Of a stretch of 64,000 nt of DNA, positions 16,717 to 27,979 are shown one piece after another. The notes beneath the pieces are model-generated. The model was given only the letters and a program-made list of their open reading frames with translations. It was not told the origin of the DNA and did no database searches. The stretch is from JACKDW01 sp964621785. GTDB taxonomy: Bacteria; Myxococcota_A; Polyangia; Nannocystales; Nannocystaceae. A program made the position numbers and the translations under genes. Positions within the stretch are counted from its first letter, which is position 1. Every line of letters begins with the position of its first letter. The DNA lies in contig CAZUPD010000009.1 of NCBI GenBank assembly GCA_964621785.1, positions 1 to 64,000 on the forward strand. Direction: 5' to 3'.

Positions 16717-17619
16717 CTACGCGTCCAGGTGCTGCAAGAGACGGTCGAGGTCGGGCGGTAGCGGTGCGCACAGTTCGATGCGCACGCCTGTCACGGGGTG
16801 CGCAAATCCGAGTTGTTGCGCGTGTAGGGCATGACGACCGAGCTCTGCGGCAAGTCGCCGGATGCGATCGGTTCCGGCACGCGGACCGTAGAGGCTGTCG
16901 GCGATCAGCGGGTGACCGAGATAGCGGGCGTGCATCCGGATTTGATGGGTGCGGCCGGTTTCGAGACGGCAGCCAAGGACTGCCGCGTCTTGAAATGTAT
17001 GTGTACAGTCAAAGTTTGAGATCGCCTGGCGCCCGCGGCCAACCTCCGGGGAAAACCGCCTGCGGTCCCGGGGGTCGCGCCCGTGAAGTGTTTGTACCCG
17101 CAATTTTTTAAAAGTCGGCACGCCACAACACACGGCGAGATACCGGCGTGAGATCGTGTGTTCACGAAACTGTTTGGCGAGGCCTTCTTGTGCCCGCTGG
17201 TGTTTGGCAATCGCCAGCAGACCGCTGGTGTCGCGGTCGATGCGGTGGACGATCCCGGGGCGCAGGGCGTCGTTGCCGGGCATTACCGGGAGGTCGTCCG
17301 GGCGTGCCCCGAGGTGGTGGAGCACGGCGTTGACGAGCGTCCCGCGGGTGTGGCCCGGACCGGCGTGGACGACCATGCCCGCCGGCTTATCGACGACTAG
17401 TACATCCGCGTCTTCCCACACGACACAGATCGGAATGTCTTCGGGAAACGCGGCGAGGGGCTCGGGTTGCGGAAGCGTGAGCGAGACCGAAAGCGGTCCG
17501 TCGACGACCCGTGAGGGCTTGACCGGACGGCCGTCGAGCCATACTTGCTTGTCGGCAAACACCCGCGCGAGTTGGCTGCGTGTACACGCTTCGCCGCGCT
17601 GTTGCAGCGCGCATACCAA
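16717..17619 (-). CDS. rluD: 23S rRNA pseudouridine synthase, RluD type
   Basis: At least 300 residues. The catalytic Asp lies in RPGIVHRIDRDTSGLLAIAK near residue 120, with the second signature GCRLETGRTHQIRMHA and the final AHPVTGVRIELCAPLP. RluD makes the three pseudouridines of helix 69. The N-terminal S4-type RNA-binding domain is visible (RSQLARVFADKQVWLDGRPVKPS) but its first part, FGQRLDRAL, lies upstream of the first usual start codon, TTG at 17619. The frame is open further, with ATC at 17664 or CTG at 17685 the only near-start codons, and would then abut or overlap 17679-17960. The true start is therefore probably upstream of 17619. TGTATGTGTA motif at 16996. Confidence 0.9.
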   Translation of the reverse strand: MVCALQQRGEACTRSQLARVFADKQVWLDGRPVKPSRVVDGPLSVSLTLPQPEPLAAFPEDIPICVVWEDADVLVVDKPAGMVVHAGPGHTRGTLVNAVLHHLGARPDDLPVMPGNDALRPGIVHRIDRDTSGLLAIAKHQRAQEGLAKQFREHTISRRYLAVCCGVPTFKKLRVQTLHGRDPRDRRRFSPEVGRGRQAISNFDCTHTFQDAAVLGCRLETGRTHQIRMHARYLGHPLIADSLYGPRAGTDRIRRLAAELGRHALHAQQLGFAHPVTGVRIELCAPLPPDLDRLLQHLDA

Positions 17620-17678
17620 AGCCCGGTCGAGACGTTGACCAAACGCCTCTGCACCGAGCTCGATGGTGAATCTGGGAA

Positions 17679-17960
17679 CTACCAGATCGGGGTGTTGAGC
17701 GAGGCCATCGGCTTGACGACGCGGTCGACGATGGCGCGGTCGTAGTAGTTGCGCAGGAACAGTTCGGGGGTCACGCGTCCGCGAAACAGGTCGCGACCTT
17801 CGGTGATCTCCTCGGCGAGGGCCTCAAAGAAGTTGTCGTTCTTGAGTGCCTCCTCGATCTTCTGTTTGTTGTACAGCTGAATGTCCGAGGCGATAGCACG
17901 GGCGAGCTGTTGAGCGCGGGCGTCGTTGTCAATCGTGGCTGCAGCCATGGCCGCGAGCAT
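17679..17960 (-). CDS. Conserved small helical protein
   Basis: 93 residues from ATG 17960 (or 89 from ATG 17948). The sequence ARAQQLARAIASDIQLYNKQKIEEALKNDNFFEALAEEI matches in style a short domain often seen in Myxococcota and other former deltaproteobacteria, frequently attached to other modules: A-R-x-L-A-R-x-I-x-S-D-I-x-L-Y-N, then FF-x-x-L-x-E-E-I-x-E-G-R-x-L-(F/Y), then RV-x-P-E. No function is assigned. Its 3-prime end adjoins, and may overlap, the start of rluD, so they are likely co-expressed. Confidence 0.66.
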   Translation of the reverse strand: MLAAMAAATIDNDARAQQLARAIASDIQLYNKQKIEEALKNDNFFEALAEEITEGRDLFRGRVTPELFLRNYYDRAIVDRVVKPMASLNTPIW

Positions 17961-18396
17961 GCCACGGTCACCACCCCGCCGCCAAGACTCGACGAAAACA
18001 ACAGGTTGCAACGCTCGACTGCGCGAGTAGGCCGCGGATGCTCGACGCGGATCGCCACGTGGTGGCGTAGCAACAACCCTGCCGGGTTTGGCGAGATCAT
18101 TGGGTACGAGGAGGTCAGTCGCGTCCTAAGTTGCGGAGCGAAAGTTGCGCATTCTTGAAAACGAGATCTCTCGCCCTCGCGTTTTCGCGGTTGCAACCCG
18201 TTCAAGCGAGTACGGGTGTTTGCGACCAATCGGGAACGCGAGGGAGTGCGGGTCGCAGTTCGAACACATCCCGGGCCGGACCCGTGGGTGGCTTGCAAGT
18301 GCACCGATCCGCAACGAGTCTGTGCGCAGGGGGCAATCCTCGCTGTAAACGTTGGTGAGAGATGCCGGGGCGAAAACCGGCTACCATCGCCCGGCT
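17961..18396. other. Divergent gap between 17960 and the GAF histidine kinase
   Basis: About 436 bases with no convincing gene. It carries one motif copy, TGCAAGTGCA at 18294-18303. It should contain the promoters of the two divergent transcription units, but no clear sigma-70 or sigma-54 (GG-N10-GC with TTGCA) site is evident. A TTG start or GTG at 18352 could extend the kinase into this gap by 15 residues. Confidence 0.4.
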
Positions 18397-20500
18397 GTGC
18401 CCGGGATCAGCCTGCACGAAAGTTTGAGCTCGCTGCTGGCGGCCACCGTGGCCTTGGCCATCGGGATCAGCATGTTGCTGCGCGACCGCTCGCGGGCACA
18501 GTTCATCCTGTTCGCGGCGTTTTGTATCAACCTCGGTCTGTTTCACGTCGCCCGGCTGTTTGCTGCCCTGTTCCACTTCGAGCTGTTGGTGTGGCTCGCC
18601 GAGAGCATCAGCCTGGTGCTGCCGTACACCGCCGACCGCTGCTTTTCGAGTTTTGTTCCGGCGGCCGGTCACCGCGGGGGCGGGCGGGTTCAGGCGACGA
18701 TGCTCGGGCTGTTGATGGTCGCCCAGCTGTTTGCGCTGATCTACCGCCCGATCAGTGAGCAACCGGCCTGGGACTACGTGCGCATCGGGCTTTATGTCTA
18801 CGTGGTCGGCGGGCTTTTGTACTCGACCCTGCGGATGTGGCGAGCCGCCCGGGCTGCCTCGGGCACAGCCGTGGCCCCGCGCCTGATGTACTTGTTTTAC
18901 GCCAGCCTGATCGCCCTGGCCCTCGGGTCTCCCGGAATCCCGGCGATCGGGCCGATCGTCACCGCAGTCTATCTCTACTTCGTCGCCCAAACCCTGCAGC
19001 GCGAACGCCTGCTCGAGTTACCGGAGTTGGTCACCCGGATCGCCAGCATGACGGTGTTGGTGATCGCCGCCTCGGCCGTCTACGCGATCTTGTTGTTGTG
19101 GGTACCGCTGACGATCCAAAGCATTTCGCTGCAGCTGTTCAACATCGCGGTCGGGTCGTTTGCGGTGCTGGTGCTGCTCGACCCGGCCCGCAATGCGATC
19201 GACAGTTTGGTCGAGGGCTGGGTCTTTCGCGAGCGTTCGGCCCTGCGCGAGACGTTGGTCAGCCTGCGGCGCGACCTGGTCAGCCTGATCGATCCCGACG
19301 AGATGGTGAAGGTCGTGATCGACACGCTCCAAGATTCCAACCGGGTGACCCACGCGGCGTTTTATCTGGTCGACCGGCGCGGGCAGGAGTTGCGTCTGCG
19401 CGGCCAGGTCGGCAATCCGAAACTCGCCCGCTTAGACCTCGCCCGCGACCGTCCGCTGATCGACCGCCTGCGTTCGCGCGGCACCCAACTTCGCGATGTG
19501 TTGCAACGCGAACGCGTCCGGGTCGAACGCGAACGCCAGGCCGAGCTCGACCAGTGTCTCGAGACACTATCAGCCGCCGGCGGGAGTCTGGCCCTCCCGA
19601 TTCTCGGCCGCGACATCCCCGAAGTCGAAGTGTTTGAGACCGACGAGTTGCCCGAACTGATCGGTGTGTTGTTCGTCGACGACGAGCGCCTGCTCGAGCC
19701 GTTTAGCCGCCAGGAGATCGAACTGTTTGAAGGAGTGGTCGCCCAGGCGGCGGTGATGATCCAAAACTCCGCGGTCTACGAGCAACGCAAAGAACGCGAA
19801 CGCCTCGCTGCACTCGGGCAGATGGCCGCCGGCTTGGCCCACGAGATCCGCAATCCCCTGGGGGCGATCAAGGGGGCGGTCCAGGTGATCGAAGCGACGG
19901 CAGACACAGACATTCCGCAGGAGAGCCAGGAGTTTTTGGCGATCATCGTCGAGGAGGTCGAACGCCTCAACCGCGTGGTGACCCAGTTTCTGCGCTACTC
20001 GAGGCCTTTCAAAGGCGAGATGGCACGGGTCGCACTGCCGGATGTGGTGCACGCGACCCTGCGGCTGTTCGGCGAGGCGGATCGCGGACGCATCGACGCC
20101 CGTGAGGCTCCATCCGAGTTGCCCGCGGTTCGCGGCGACGCCGATGCGCTGCTGCAGGTGCTCCACAACCTGACCAAAAACGCCTTGGAAGCGACCCGAG
20201 AAGGGCCTGAGCCCGGTCGTGTGCGCCTCGAATACGGACTTCGCCGGCGCGGGTTGCCGAGCGGCGATGCGGTGACGCTGACGGTTGCCGACAACGGTCC
20301 CGGGTTCTCCGATCACACGCTCACCAACCTGTTTGTGCCCTTCCACACCACAAAAAGTGGCGGGACTGGTTTAGGTTTGCCCATCAGCCAACGAATCGTG
20401 GAAAATCACCGCGGCCTTTTGGAAGTGCAAAGCCCCGACTCCGGTGGTGCCCGCTTCACCGTCGTCCTTCCGGTCGACCAAACCCCTGTCCAGAGCTCCC

Positions 20501-20511
<11 letters not shown>
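18397..20511 (+). CDS. Membrane histidine kinase with GAF domain
   Basis: 704 residues from GTG 18397 (VPGISLHESLSSLL); GTG 18352 would add 15 polar residues. Eight or nine hydrophobic segments fill residues 8-280. A GAF domain follows (SLIDPDEMVKVVIDTLQDSNRVTHAAFYLVDRR... IGVLFVDDE). The kinase core has AALGQMAAGLAHEIRNPLGAIKG (acceptor His), NLTKNALEA, DNGPGF and GTGLGLPIS, the form seen in NtrB/AtoS-type partners of sigma-54 activators. Its last codons overlap the start of the regulator at 20501 by 11 bases, so the two are translated together. The signal sensed is unknown; the multi-helix sensor resembles those with intramembrane input. Confidence 0.9.
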
Positions 20512-21988
<1,477 letters not shown>

Positions 21989-22174
21989 AGATCGCGCACC
22001 GTGCCACTCAAAAGCAGATACGCGTACTCCACGCAATCTCGCACGATGCGTTTAACCGGTCAAGGCGCGAAACCCGGGTGCGCGCGGCGATTGGACCCAA
22101 TCGATCAATCCGGGAATGTTGACGATGACGCCCACGCGCTGGTAGCGTGGCGCCACTCTTCTGAGGTGCTCCCT

Positions 22175-23608
22175 ATGCGGAAACTTTGCGGTCTGATGGC
22201 CTTCGTAGGCCTATCTTTGGGGTTCGTTCCTTCGTCACAGGCAGCCGAAGTGACCCGGGTAGCGAGCTCGTTTGACGAGGGAAACCCCTTCGACTTGCAC
22301 TTGGGTGTCGGCTACGACTTCCAATTCAAGAAAGCTGCAATCCTGCGGGAGTGGAGTGACGGCAACACCAACCGGGTTGCGCGTGACCTCCTGTACAGGC
22401 AAATGCGGCACACCGTGACGCCGAGCTTAGAGATCGGTTTGTATCGCGACCTCGCGGTCTACGTGCAGCTCCCCGTCATCGTCTCCGATCAACGAAGCTG
22501 GTCCTTCGACCAGGAAGCTGACCCGTGTGTGTTCGGTGATGTCGACCCGCCGAACGAAGCGACCTGTGTCAACCACAACAACAGCACTACGATCCGCGAC
22601 GGCATCATTCCGCGCGGTGGTTTCGATGCCACCGACACTCAAAACCCGTACGACAACTTCGGCGGGGCCGACAGTGTCAAGATTTTCCAGGGTCCCAATC
22701 GCTTGGGCATCGACCAACTGTGGGTCGGCCTCAAGTACGGGATCCTCAACCAAGACCGCCTTTCCCATATGCCCAAGTGGGTACTCGCGGTCGAGGGTCG
22801 GTTCGCCATCGGCAAGCCGATGACGTTCTCCCGCAACATCACCGTGGAAGATCCGTCGGGCAACCATGCGGTTGGTCGCGGGATGCACGAGGTTGGTGTC
22901 TGGACCGCCCTGTCTCGCCGCTACCGCTTCTTGGAACCGTTCTTCACCGCCTACTGGCGCCAGGCGTTTGCCGCCTCCAAGACCGAGTTTCGCAACTACG
23001 GCGGGACCCAAGCCAAGATCAACCCGCAGTCGACGATCGGCACCAACTTCGGTGTCGAGGTCGTCCCGTTCGAGCGCGCCGCCAAGAAGCAAAAGGTGGC
23101 CATACAACTACGTGGCACCGCCGAGCTCAAGTACAACGGTCGCGGCTACTCCGAGATGTGGGAGTTGTTGTCCGACAGCCCGGCGTTGGTCGGTACCTTC
23201 AGCCCGGGGGCAGCGGAGTGTAACCGCGGTGCGGTGCTCAGCTATGCCGAAGCCAATCCCGAAGACCCGAACTACATCCAGGGAGCCGGTCAATCGTCGG
23301 GTTGCGAGACGTTCAACGGCATCACCGACATCCAAGACTTCGCTCGCTTTGGCCTCGACGCCGCCCTGCACGCGCATCTCAACAAGTACGCTCAGCTGCG
23401 CATCGGGGTCAACCTGACCAGCAACACGCGTCACTTCATCACCTCGGCAAGCCGCGGTTCAGATGCCAACGGCAATGATGCGGTCGACCCCGGAACCGAC
23501 GAGATCAATCCGGTTCGCCGCGATGTCGTCGACAACGTCGGCCGCCGCTACTTGGTCGACGACGTCATCCAGGTGATGCCCTACTTCCACTTTTTGCTGA
23601 CGTTCTGA
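22175..23608 (+). CDS. Outer-membrane beta-barrel-like protein
   Basis: 477 residues. ATG at 22175 has a GAGGTG ribosome site and gives a clear Sec signal, MRKLCGLMAFVGLSLGFVPSSQAAEV. The mature part is rich in alternating aromatic strands (DLHLGVGYDFQFKK, SLEIGLYRDLAVYVQLPVIV, WVLAVEGRFAIGK, FFTAYWRQAF, RFGLDAALHAHLNKY) and ends in Phe (YFHFLLTF), the usual signal for barrel assembly. Two Cys in the long loops are probably disulfides. No porin or transporter family is recognised with certainty. Its gene is followed by a terminator. It lies after the two-component pair but with a 186-base gap. Confidence 0.75.
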   Translation: MRKLCGLMAFVGLSLGFVPSSQAAEVTRVASSFDEGNPFDLHLGVGYDFQFKKAAILREWSDGNTNRVARDLLYRQMRHTVTPSLEIGLYRDLAVYVQLPVIVSDQRSWSFDQEADPCVFGDVDPPNEATCVNHNNSTTIRDGIIPRGGFDATDTQNPYDNFGGADSVKIFQGPNRLGIDQLWVGLKYGILNQDRLSHMPKWVLAVEGRFAIGKPMTFSRNITVEDPSGNHAVGRGMHEVGVWTALSRRYRFLEPFFTAYWRQAFAASKTEFRNYGGTQAKINPQSTIGTNFGVEVVPFERAAKKQKVAIQLRGTAELKYNGRGYSEMWELLSDSPALVGTFSPGAAECNRGAVLSYAEANPEDPNYIQGAGQSSGCETFNGITDIQDFARFGLDAALHAHLNKYAQLRIGVNLTSNTRHFITSASRGSDANGNDAVDPGTDEINPVRRDVVDNVGRRYLVDDVIQVMPYFHFLLTF

Positions 23609-23931
23609 CGCCCAGCGATTTTTCGACGCACGAGCGCGGGTCTCCATGCCTGCGCTCGTTTGTATTTGTGCATACAAATAGAGCCCGTCGGCTATCCAAA
23701 TTATTTGCATCGTCAATTGAAATTCCTCCGGAGTGCGGGGGCCATGATGAACATAGACCTTTGCGCGCAGCGACCGGTTGGTCGGCTCACGAGCATTTCA
23801 GGCATCTCGGGTACGTGACAAGATTGTCGTGAGCCCTGACGACGGGTGGCAGCTACGCCGTAACGAGACCGAACCAATCTAAAATTGATCAATCATATTC
23901 CGTGGAACTCGATTTGCAACAAGGGCGAGAC
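23609..23931. other. Gap between barrel gene and EF-hand lipoprotein
   Basis: Apart from the terminator at 23630-23659, the gap contains TGTGCATACA at 23667-23676 and the 10-base palindrome ATTGATCAAT at 23884-23893, about 40 bases before the lipoprotein start. The latter lies in the AT-richest part, where the promoter should be. Nothing else is recognised. Confidence 0.45.
23630..23659 (+). terminator. Hairpin terminator of the barrel gene
   Basis: Arms ACGAGCGCGGG and CCTGCGCTCGT around an 8-base loop (tctccatg) begin 21 bases after the stop. The stem has one G-T pair. The sequence after it is TTGTATTTG, a weak T-rich tail that overlaps a further inverted repeat TTTGTAT-TTGTGC-ATACAAA, which contains one TGTGCATACA motif. 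Confidence 0.7.
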
Positions 23932-25026
23932 ATGCAGCGCAATCGGATTTTCGCCTGTCTCTTCGGACTTCTGCTTCCCCTCGCCAGCGGTTGCGACGAC
24001 GACCGCGACAACCTCTGCGACTCAGACGCGTGTATTGCCGAGAGCGACACCGAGAGCAACGACACCGAGGCGGATACCGAGGACGAGACCGAAGGGGAAA
24101 GTGAAGGCGAGACTGAGGGCGACAGCGAAGGTGAGACCGAGGGCGACAGCGAAGGCGAGACCGAAGGGGAAAGCGAAGGCGAGACCGAAGGCGAGACCGA
24201 GGGTGACAGCGAAAGTGAGACCGAAGGCGAGACCGAGGGCGACAGCGAAGGCGAGGACGACTGTGCCAACGGCGTCTGTGCAGGTGAATCATGCGACACT
24301 CCGAACGCCACGGTCGCGTGTGGCGACGACGGCCTGCGCTACTGCTCACGTGACTCGGAATCGTGGGAGTACATCTGGGGGCACTGTGTCACCGGACCGA
24401 CGACGTGCATGATCGGCGAAACGAAGTTGTGTTCTCCGGACGAACCGGACATCGACCAAACCTGTCAGGCGATCGACGGTGAACCGCGGTGGGACTGGGA
24501 AGATTGCAATACCCCGCTGGTCCTCGCGTTCGACAACCAACCGGTCCAATTCACCGCCTCGACCGCAGACTTTGATATTTCAGGCAACGGCTGTGTCAGC
24601 ACCGATTGGCCGACCGCCGCCACCCCGTGGCTCGCCCTCGACCGCGATCGCAGCGGCACGATCGACGGCGGACACGAGTTGTTTGGCAACGGCACTCGGA
24701 TGGGGGACGGAGCCCGTGCCGAGCATGGCTTTGCCGCACTCGGTGCACTCGACAGCAACGCCGACGGACGGATCACCCAGGCGGATGCACGCTGGGGAGA
24801 GCTCGTGCTGTGGGCCGACCACGACGGCGACAAACAGTCGACCCTGTGGGAGTTGACCCCGCTCGCCGAGCACGGGGTGACCGCGATCGAGTTGAGCTAC
24901 TGGCAAAACCCCCTGTGTGACGCGCGGCAAAACTGCGAAGTCGAACGGGCGAGCTTTACATTTGCGGGACGCACGGGCGCGGAGCAAACCGGCTCGGTGG
25001 TCGACGTCTACCTCGCCTGCCAGTAA
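23932..25026 (+). CDS. Acidic-repeat lipoprotein with EF-hand-like region
   Basis: 364 residues. MQRNRIFACLFGLLLPLASGC is the lipoprotein signal; ATG 23932 was chosen over 23902 for this reason. Residues 20-110 are a Glu/Gly/Asp/Ser/Thr repeat with an 8-residue unit G-D-S-E-G-E-T-E (24-base DNA repeat at 24081-24256). A Cys-rich bridge follows, then two calcium-type loops: DRDRSGTIDGGHELFG near residue 240 and DSNADGRITQADARW, with a third, weaker ADHDGDKQSTLWEL. Such loops occur in dockerin/EF-hand modules of extracellular proteins. Likely a surface calcium-binding protein; the acidic linker would span the surface layer. Confidence 0.76.
   Translation: MQRNRIFACLFGLLLPLASGCDDDRDNLCDSDACIAESDTESNDTEADTEDETEGESEGETEGDSEGETEGDSEGETEGESEGETEGETEGDSESETEGETEGDSEGEDDCANGVCAGESCDTPNATVACGDDGLRYCSRDSESWEYIWGHCVTGPTTCMIGETKLCSPDEPDIDQTCQAIDGEPRWDWEDCNTPLVLAFDNQPVQFTASTADFDISGNGCVSTDWPTAATPWLALDRDRSGTIDGGHELFGNGTRMGDGARAEHGFAALGALDSNADGRITQADARWGELVLWADHDGDKQSTLWELTPLAEHGVTAIELSYWQNPLCDARQNCEVERASFTFAGRTGAEQTGSVVDVYLACQ
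24081..24256 (+). repeat. 24-base tandem repeat coding G-D-S-E-G-E-T-E
   Basis: About seven imperfect tandem copies of a 24-base unit (ggcgacagcgaaggcgagac and similar) within the lipoprotein gene, with 12-base half-units interchanged. Synonymous differences between copies show that they are not all recent. Slippage at this site would change linker length in frame. Confidence 0.75.
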
Positions 25027-25119
25027 GTGTGCATACAATGATTCGGGCCGGTTTTTTGCGATTGGCCCGATTCGCGTTCGAACCGCTACGCAGCCGGTGC
25101 ATTGAGCTAGGATGCGTCC

Positions 25120-25653
25120 GTGACCGGCGAACAGCAAGAGACTCTCGCCCTGTGGTCGGATTTTTGCCGCACCTACGGGCGGCGCGACGAACAGAAAAAA
25201 GACTTCGAACGTAAATACTGCGAGAGCAGGTCCTCGCCGGGCTTCTTCGGTGGAAGGGCCCCGTCGGCCGACTGGCTCGGCGGCACTCGTTTGTGGGCCG
25301 GTGATGGCACTGTGTGCCAACGCAGTAGCGAGTTGTGGGCAGCGGTACCCGGTGATGAAATGCGGCTGTGGGTGATGTACGAGCAACGCAAAGTTGTGGT
25401 GCGGCGGCCCGATCGCGTGATTGTCGGACTCGAGGTCATTCCACATGTATTGGCCTGGGGTTTGGTCGTGCCCACGGTCAGTCTCCTGTCCGTCGCGCGG
25501 GGCTACCCCACGGAAACGAGGATGTATGTGTGGTCCCGTTCCTGGCCTCACCGTGACCATGCATGTGCCATCCTCGACGAGGTTCGCTCGTCGCTTGTCA
25601 TCCCAGAGAGCTTACCGTCGTCGAGTCCGCTGTACCTTGGTCGGGTGTCGTGA
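25120..25653 (+). CDS. Unrecognised protein with one hydrophobic segment
   Basis: 177 residues from GTG 25120. I do not recognise it. The first 60 residues are charged (DEQKKDFERKYCESRSS); a middle section MRLWVMYEQRKVVVRRPDR looks like paired strands; and VIPHVLAWGLVVPTVSLL near residue 110 could be a single membrane helix or a buried strand. The rest is polar. Codon positions are GC-rich as in its neighbours, which supports a real gene, though the reverse frame is also open. It sits alone between the EF-hand lipoprotein and the convergent aldolase gene. Confidence 0.5.
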   Translation: MTGEQQETLALWSDFCRTYGRRDEQKKDFERKYCESRSSPGFFGGRAPSADWLGGTRLWAGDGTVCQRSSELWAAVPGDEMRLWVMYEQRKVVVRRPDRVIVGLEVIPHVLAWGLVVPTVSLLSVARGYPTETRMYVWSRSWPHRDHACAILDEVRSSLVIPESLPSSSPLYLGRVS

Positions 25654-25708
25654 TCGGGCGTGCTGCAATCGACCATTCTGTTGTAAGTACAAAAGATCAT
25701 GTGTTGGC

Positions 25709-27721
25709 TCATCGCACCGAGGCGGCCACGTTTCCGCCGTCGACCGTGATCACAGCCCCGGTTGTGCTCGGAGCTTGGGCTAGGTAGACAAACGCCTCGG
25801 CCACATCCTCGGCTCGGACCTCGCGTGCGAGTAGATTGGAGCGGAAGTAGGCATCGGCATCGAGCCCTCGGGCCTTCGCACGCTGGGCCACGACTCCGGC
25901 CGGCAGCAGTCCCGTGCGCACGCGGTCGGCATTGACTGCACTCGCGCGGATGCCATGGGGCCCGCCTTCGAGCGCGTATTGTTTGGTCAGCGCCAGCAGT
26001 CCGGCCTTGGCCACCGCGTACGGGCCGAAGCCCTTGCCGGGGTTGAGGGCCGCTTTGGAGACGTTGAACAGTAAAAATCCGCCCTGGCCCTGGCTTTTGA
26101 GTACAGACATGCTTGCAGATGCAAGATTTTGATGGCTGACCAAGTTGATGTCGAGGCTGCCCTGAAACACCTCGGACGGACAGGCGTCGATCGGGCTTTG
26201 TGGAGCGGTCCCGGCATTCGAAACGATCCCGTCGAGGCCGCCAAACTGGTGCACCGCGGCCTCCACACTTGCACGCACGGCCGCCGCGTCACACATATCA
26301 ACTTCGGCCCACGCCGCGCCGAGGGACTGTGCGACCTTGCGCAACGCTTCGCCGTCGCGGTCGACCAAAAACAGCTCGGCTCCACGGGTGGCAAACGCCC
26401 GTGCCGTCGCCGCTCCGATTCCGCGGGCCGCTCCAGTGATCAAAACGATTGTCCCGGCCAGCGGCGGCGGCTTGCGCTTGCCCAACTTGGCCTGCTCGAG
26501 CGACCAGTATTCCATATCAAAGATATCCTCGTCGGGCAGGGCGCGGTAGCTGCCGATGGCTTCGGCGGCGGTGATCACAGAAATTGTATGTTCATAGAGA
26601 TCCGCGGCGATTTGGGCGGCCTTGCGTGTGTGGCCGACACCGACTAGGCCGATGCCCGGCAGCAGGATGACCCGCGGATCCGGGTCGAGGGGGGTTTTTT
26701 GGACGCGACGGACCTCGAGCATGCGCTCGACGTAGGCGCGGTAGTTGGCCCGGTAGTCCGTGACCGCGTGCGCGAGCGTCTGCCTGTTTGGGACAATCGT
26801 TGTATCAACAATCAATGGCTTTTGCTTGGTCCGGATCACATGGTCGGGGGTCACCGGGCCGCGGGTCGCCAATTTGGTCAGGTCGGGGTGGTCGACAAAT
26901 GCCCGTACAGCTTCGCCCACCCGCAGGTCGAAGACGTAACGCGTCGGCCCGAGTACACCGCGCAGCAGGGGTGCCCACACAGGGTAGGGGGCGGACGATT
27001 TTTTTTGCGCATACACATTTTTCCGTCGCGCATCGAGGTACGTCTGTGCCCGCATAACCGCGGCGATGTGTCGCTCATAGCTCTCCCGAGCAGTTGCCCC
27101 AAACGTAAATAATCCATGCTGCAGCAATAAAAGCCCCTCGCACGCGGGGTGTTGCTCGTAGACCTCGGCAGCGAGTTTGGCGAGGGCGAACCCCGGCATG
27201 ATGTAGGGGACAATCGCAAGGCGATCCCCGTGAATCTGGCGGCAAATCGCCTCGGCCTCGGGTTGGTCGACGGTCGCCAAGATGGCGTCGGCGTGCGAAT
27301 GGTCGATATACGTGTGTGGCAAAAACGCGTGCAAGAGGGTTTCGACCGAGGGGTTGGGCGCCGATGCGTCGAGCATCCGGATCCGCGCGGCGTTGACCAT
27401 CTGTTCGTCGCTCAGTTGTTCGCGCGCCCGCAGGGCCTGCAGCGATCGCAGACGCAGGGCGGGAAACCCCGGAGGCTCGATCGTTTTGAGATCCCAACCG
27501 CTGCCTTTGACACACAGGACCTCAACCTCTTCGCCCAAGTCATCGCGCATACGCGTTTTGACCGATGTATTGCCACCTCCGTGGAGCACGAGGTCTGCCT
27601 GTCGACCGAGCAGGCGCGAGCTGTAGACCCGCAGTGCGAGCTCCGGGGTAGCGCCGGGATAATTGGCCGTGTAGTGGGTGATTGCTGCCTGTGCGTCGGG
27701 CTGTGACCATGCGCGATCCAT
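25709..27721 (-). CDS. Bifunctional class II aldolase/short-chain dehydrogenase
   Basis: 670 residues. Residues 1-400 are a RhaD/FucA-type class II aldolase domain: GGGNTSVKTR, catalytic/metal region LLHAFLPHTYIDHSHADAI with the H-x-H zinc pair, and LLLQHGLFTFG with a third His. Residues 430-670 are an SDR domain: nucleotide site TGAARGIGAATARA, NAG in IVSNAGTAP, and active site YAVAK. The order equals the RhaEW-type fusion that cleaves rhamnulose-1-phosphate and oxidises the lactaldehyde formed, though other 2-keto-3-deoxy sugars are possible. No rhamnose isomerase or kinase is nearby. ATG 27721. TGCAGATGCA at 26114 lies in the SDR part. Confidence 0.88.
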   Translation of the reverse strand: MDRAWSQPDAQAAITHYTANYPGATPELALRVYSSRLLGRQADLVLHGGGNTSVKTRMRDDLGEEVEVLCVKGSGWDLKTIEPPGFPALRLRSLQALRAREQLSDEQMVNAARIRMLDASAPNPSVETLLHAFLPHTYIDHSHADAILATVDQPEAEAICRQIHGDRLAIVPYIMPGFALAKLAAEVYEQHPACEGLLLLQHGLFTFGATARESYERHIAAVMRAQTYLDARRKNVYAQKKSSAPYPVWAPLLRGVLGPTRYVFDLRVGEAVRAFVDHPDLTKLATRGPVTPDHVIRTKQKPLIVDTTIVPNRQTLAHAVTDYRANYRAYVERMLEVRRVQKTPLDPDPRVILLPGIGLVGVGHTRKAAQIAADLYEHTISVITAAEAIGSYRALPDEDIFDMEYWSLEQAKLGKRKPPPLAGTIVLITGAARGIGAATARAFATRGAELFLVDRDGEALRKVAQSLGAAWAEVDMCDAAAVRASVEAAVHQFGGLDGIVSNAGTAPQSPIDACPSEVFQGSLDINLVSHQNLASASMSVLKSQGQGGFLLFNVSKAALNPGKGFGPYAVAKAGLLALTKQYALEGGPHGIRASAVNADRVRTGLLPAGVVAQRAKARGLDADAYFRSNLLAREVRAEDVAEAFVYLAQAPSTTGAVITVDGGNVAASVR

Positions 27722-27979
27722 GGCCGAAATACACCCGGTTTATCGAGGACTGTAAACCCCGTTGTCGGTGAAGGCGGGGCGAAGCGTCGGAACATTGGCG
27801 CAAGTGGGGCGAGCCAGATACAGCGCGTTACGAAGTTCGCCTCGCAACGGAAGTTCGGCATGGCACCGCGCACGCCCGTCGTTTCGGGACAATCCGAGCG
27901 ACACAGCACGCGCGGTTTTTGTCCGTGCTTGATCCGGAAAACCATCGGCTGCGTCCCCGGATTTTTCGCTACCCTCCTG

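Noticed and set aside
24081..24256. Regular repeats resembling a CRISPR array.
   Set aside because: They are in-frame coding repeats with no unique spacers; unit length 24 bases matches eight codons.
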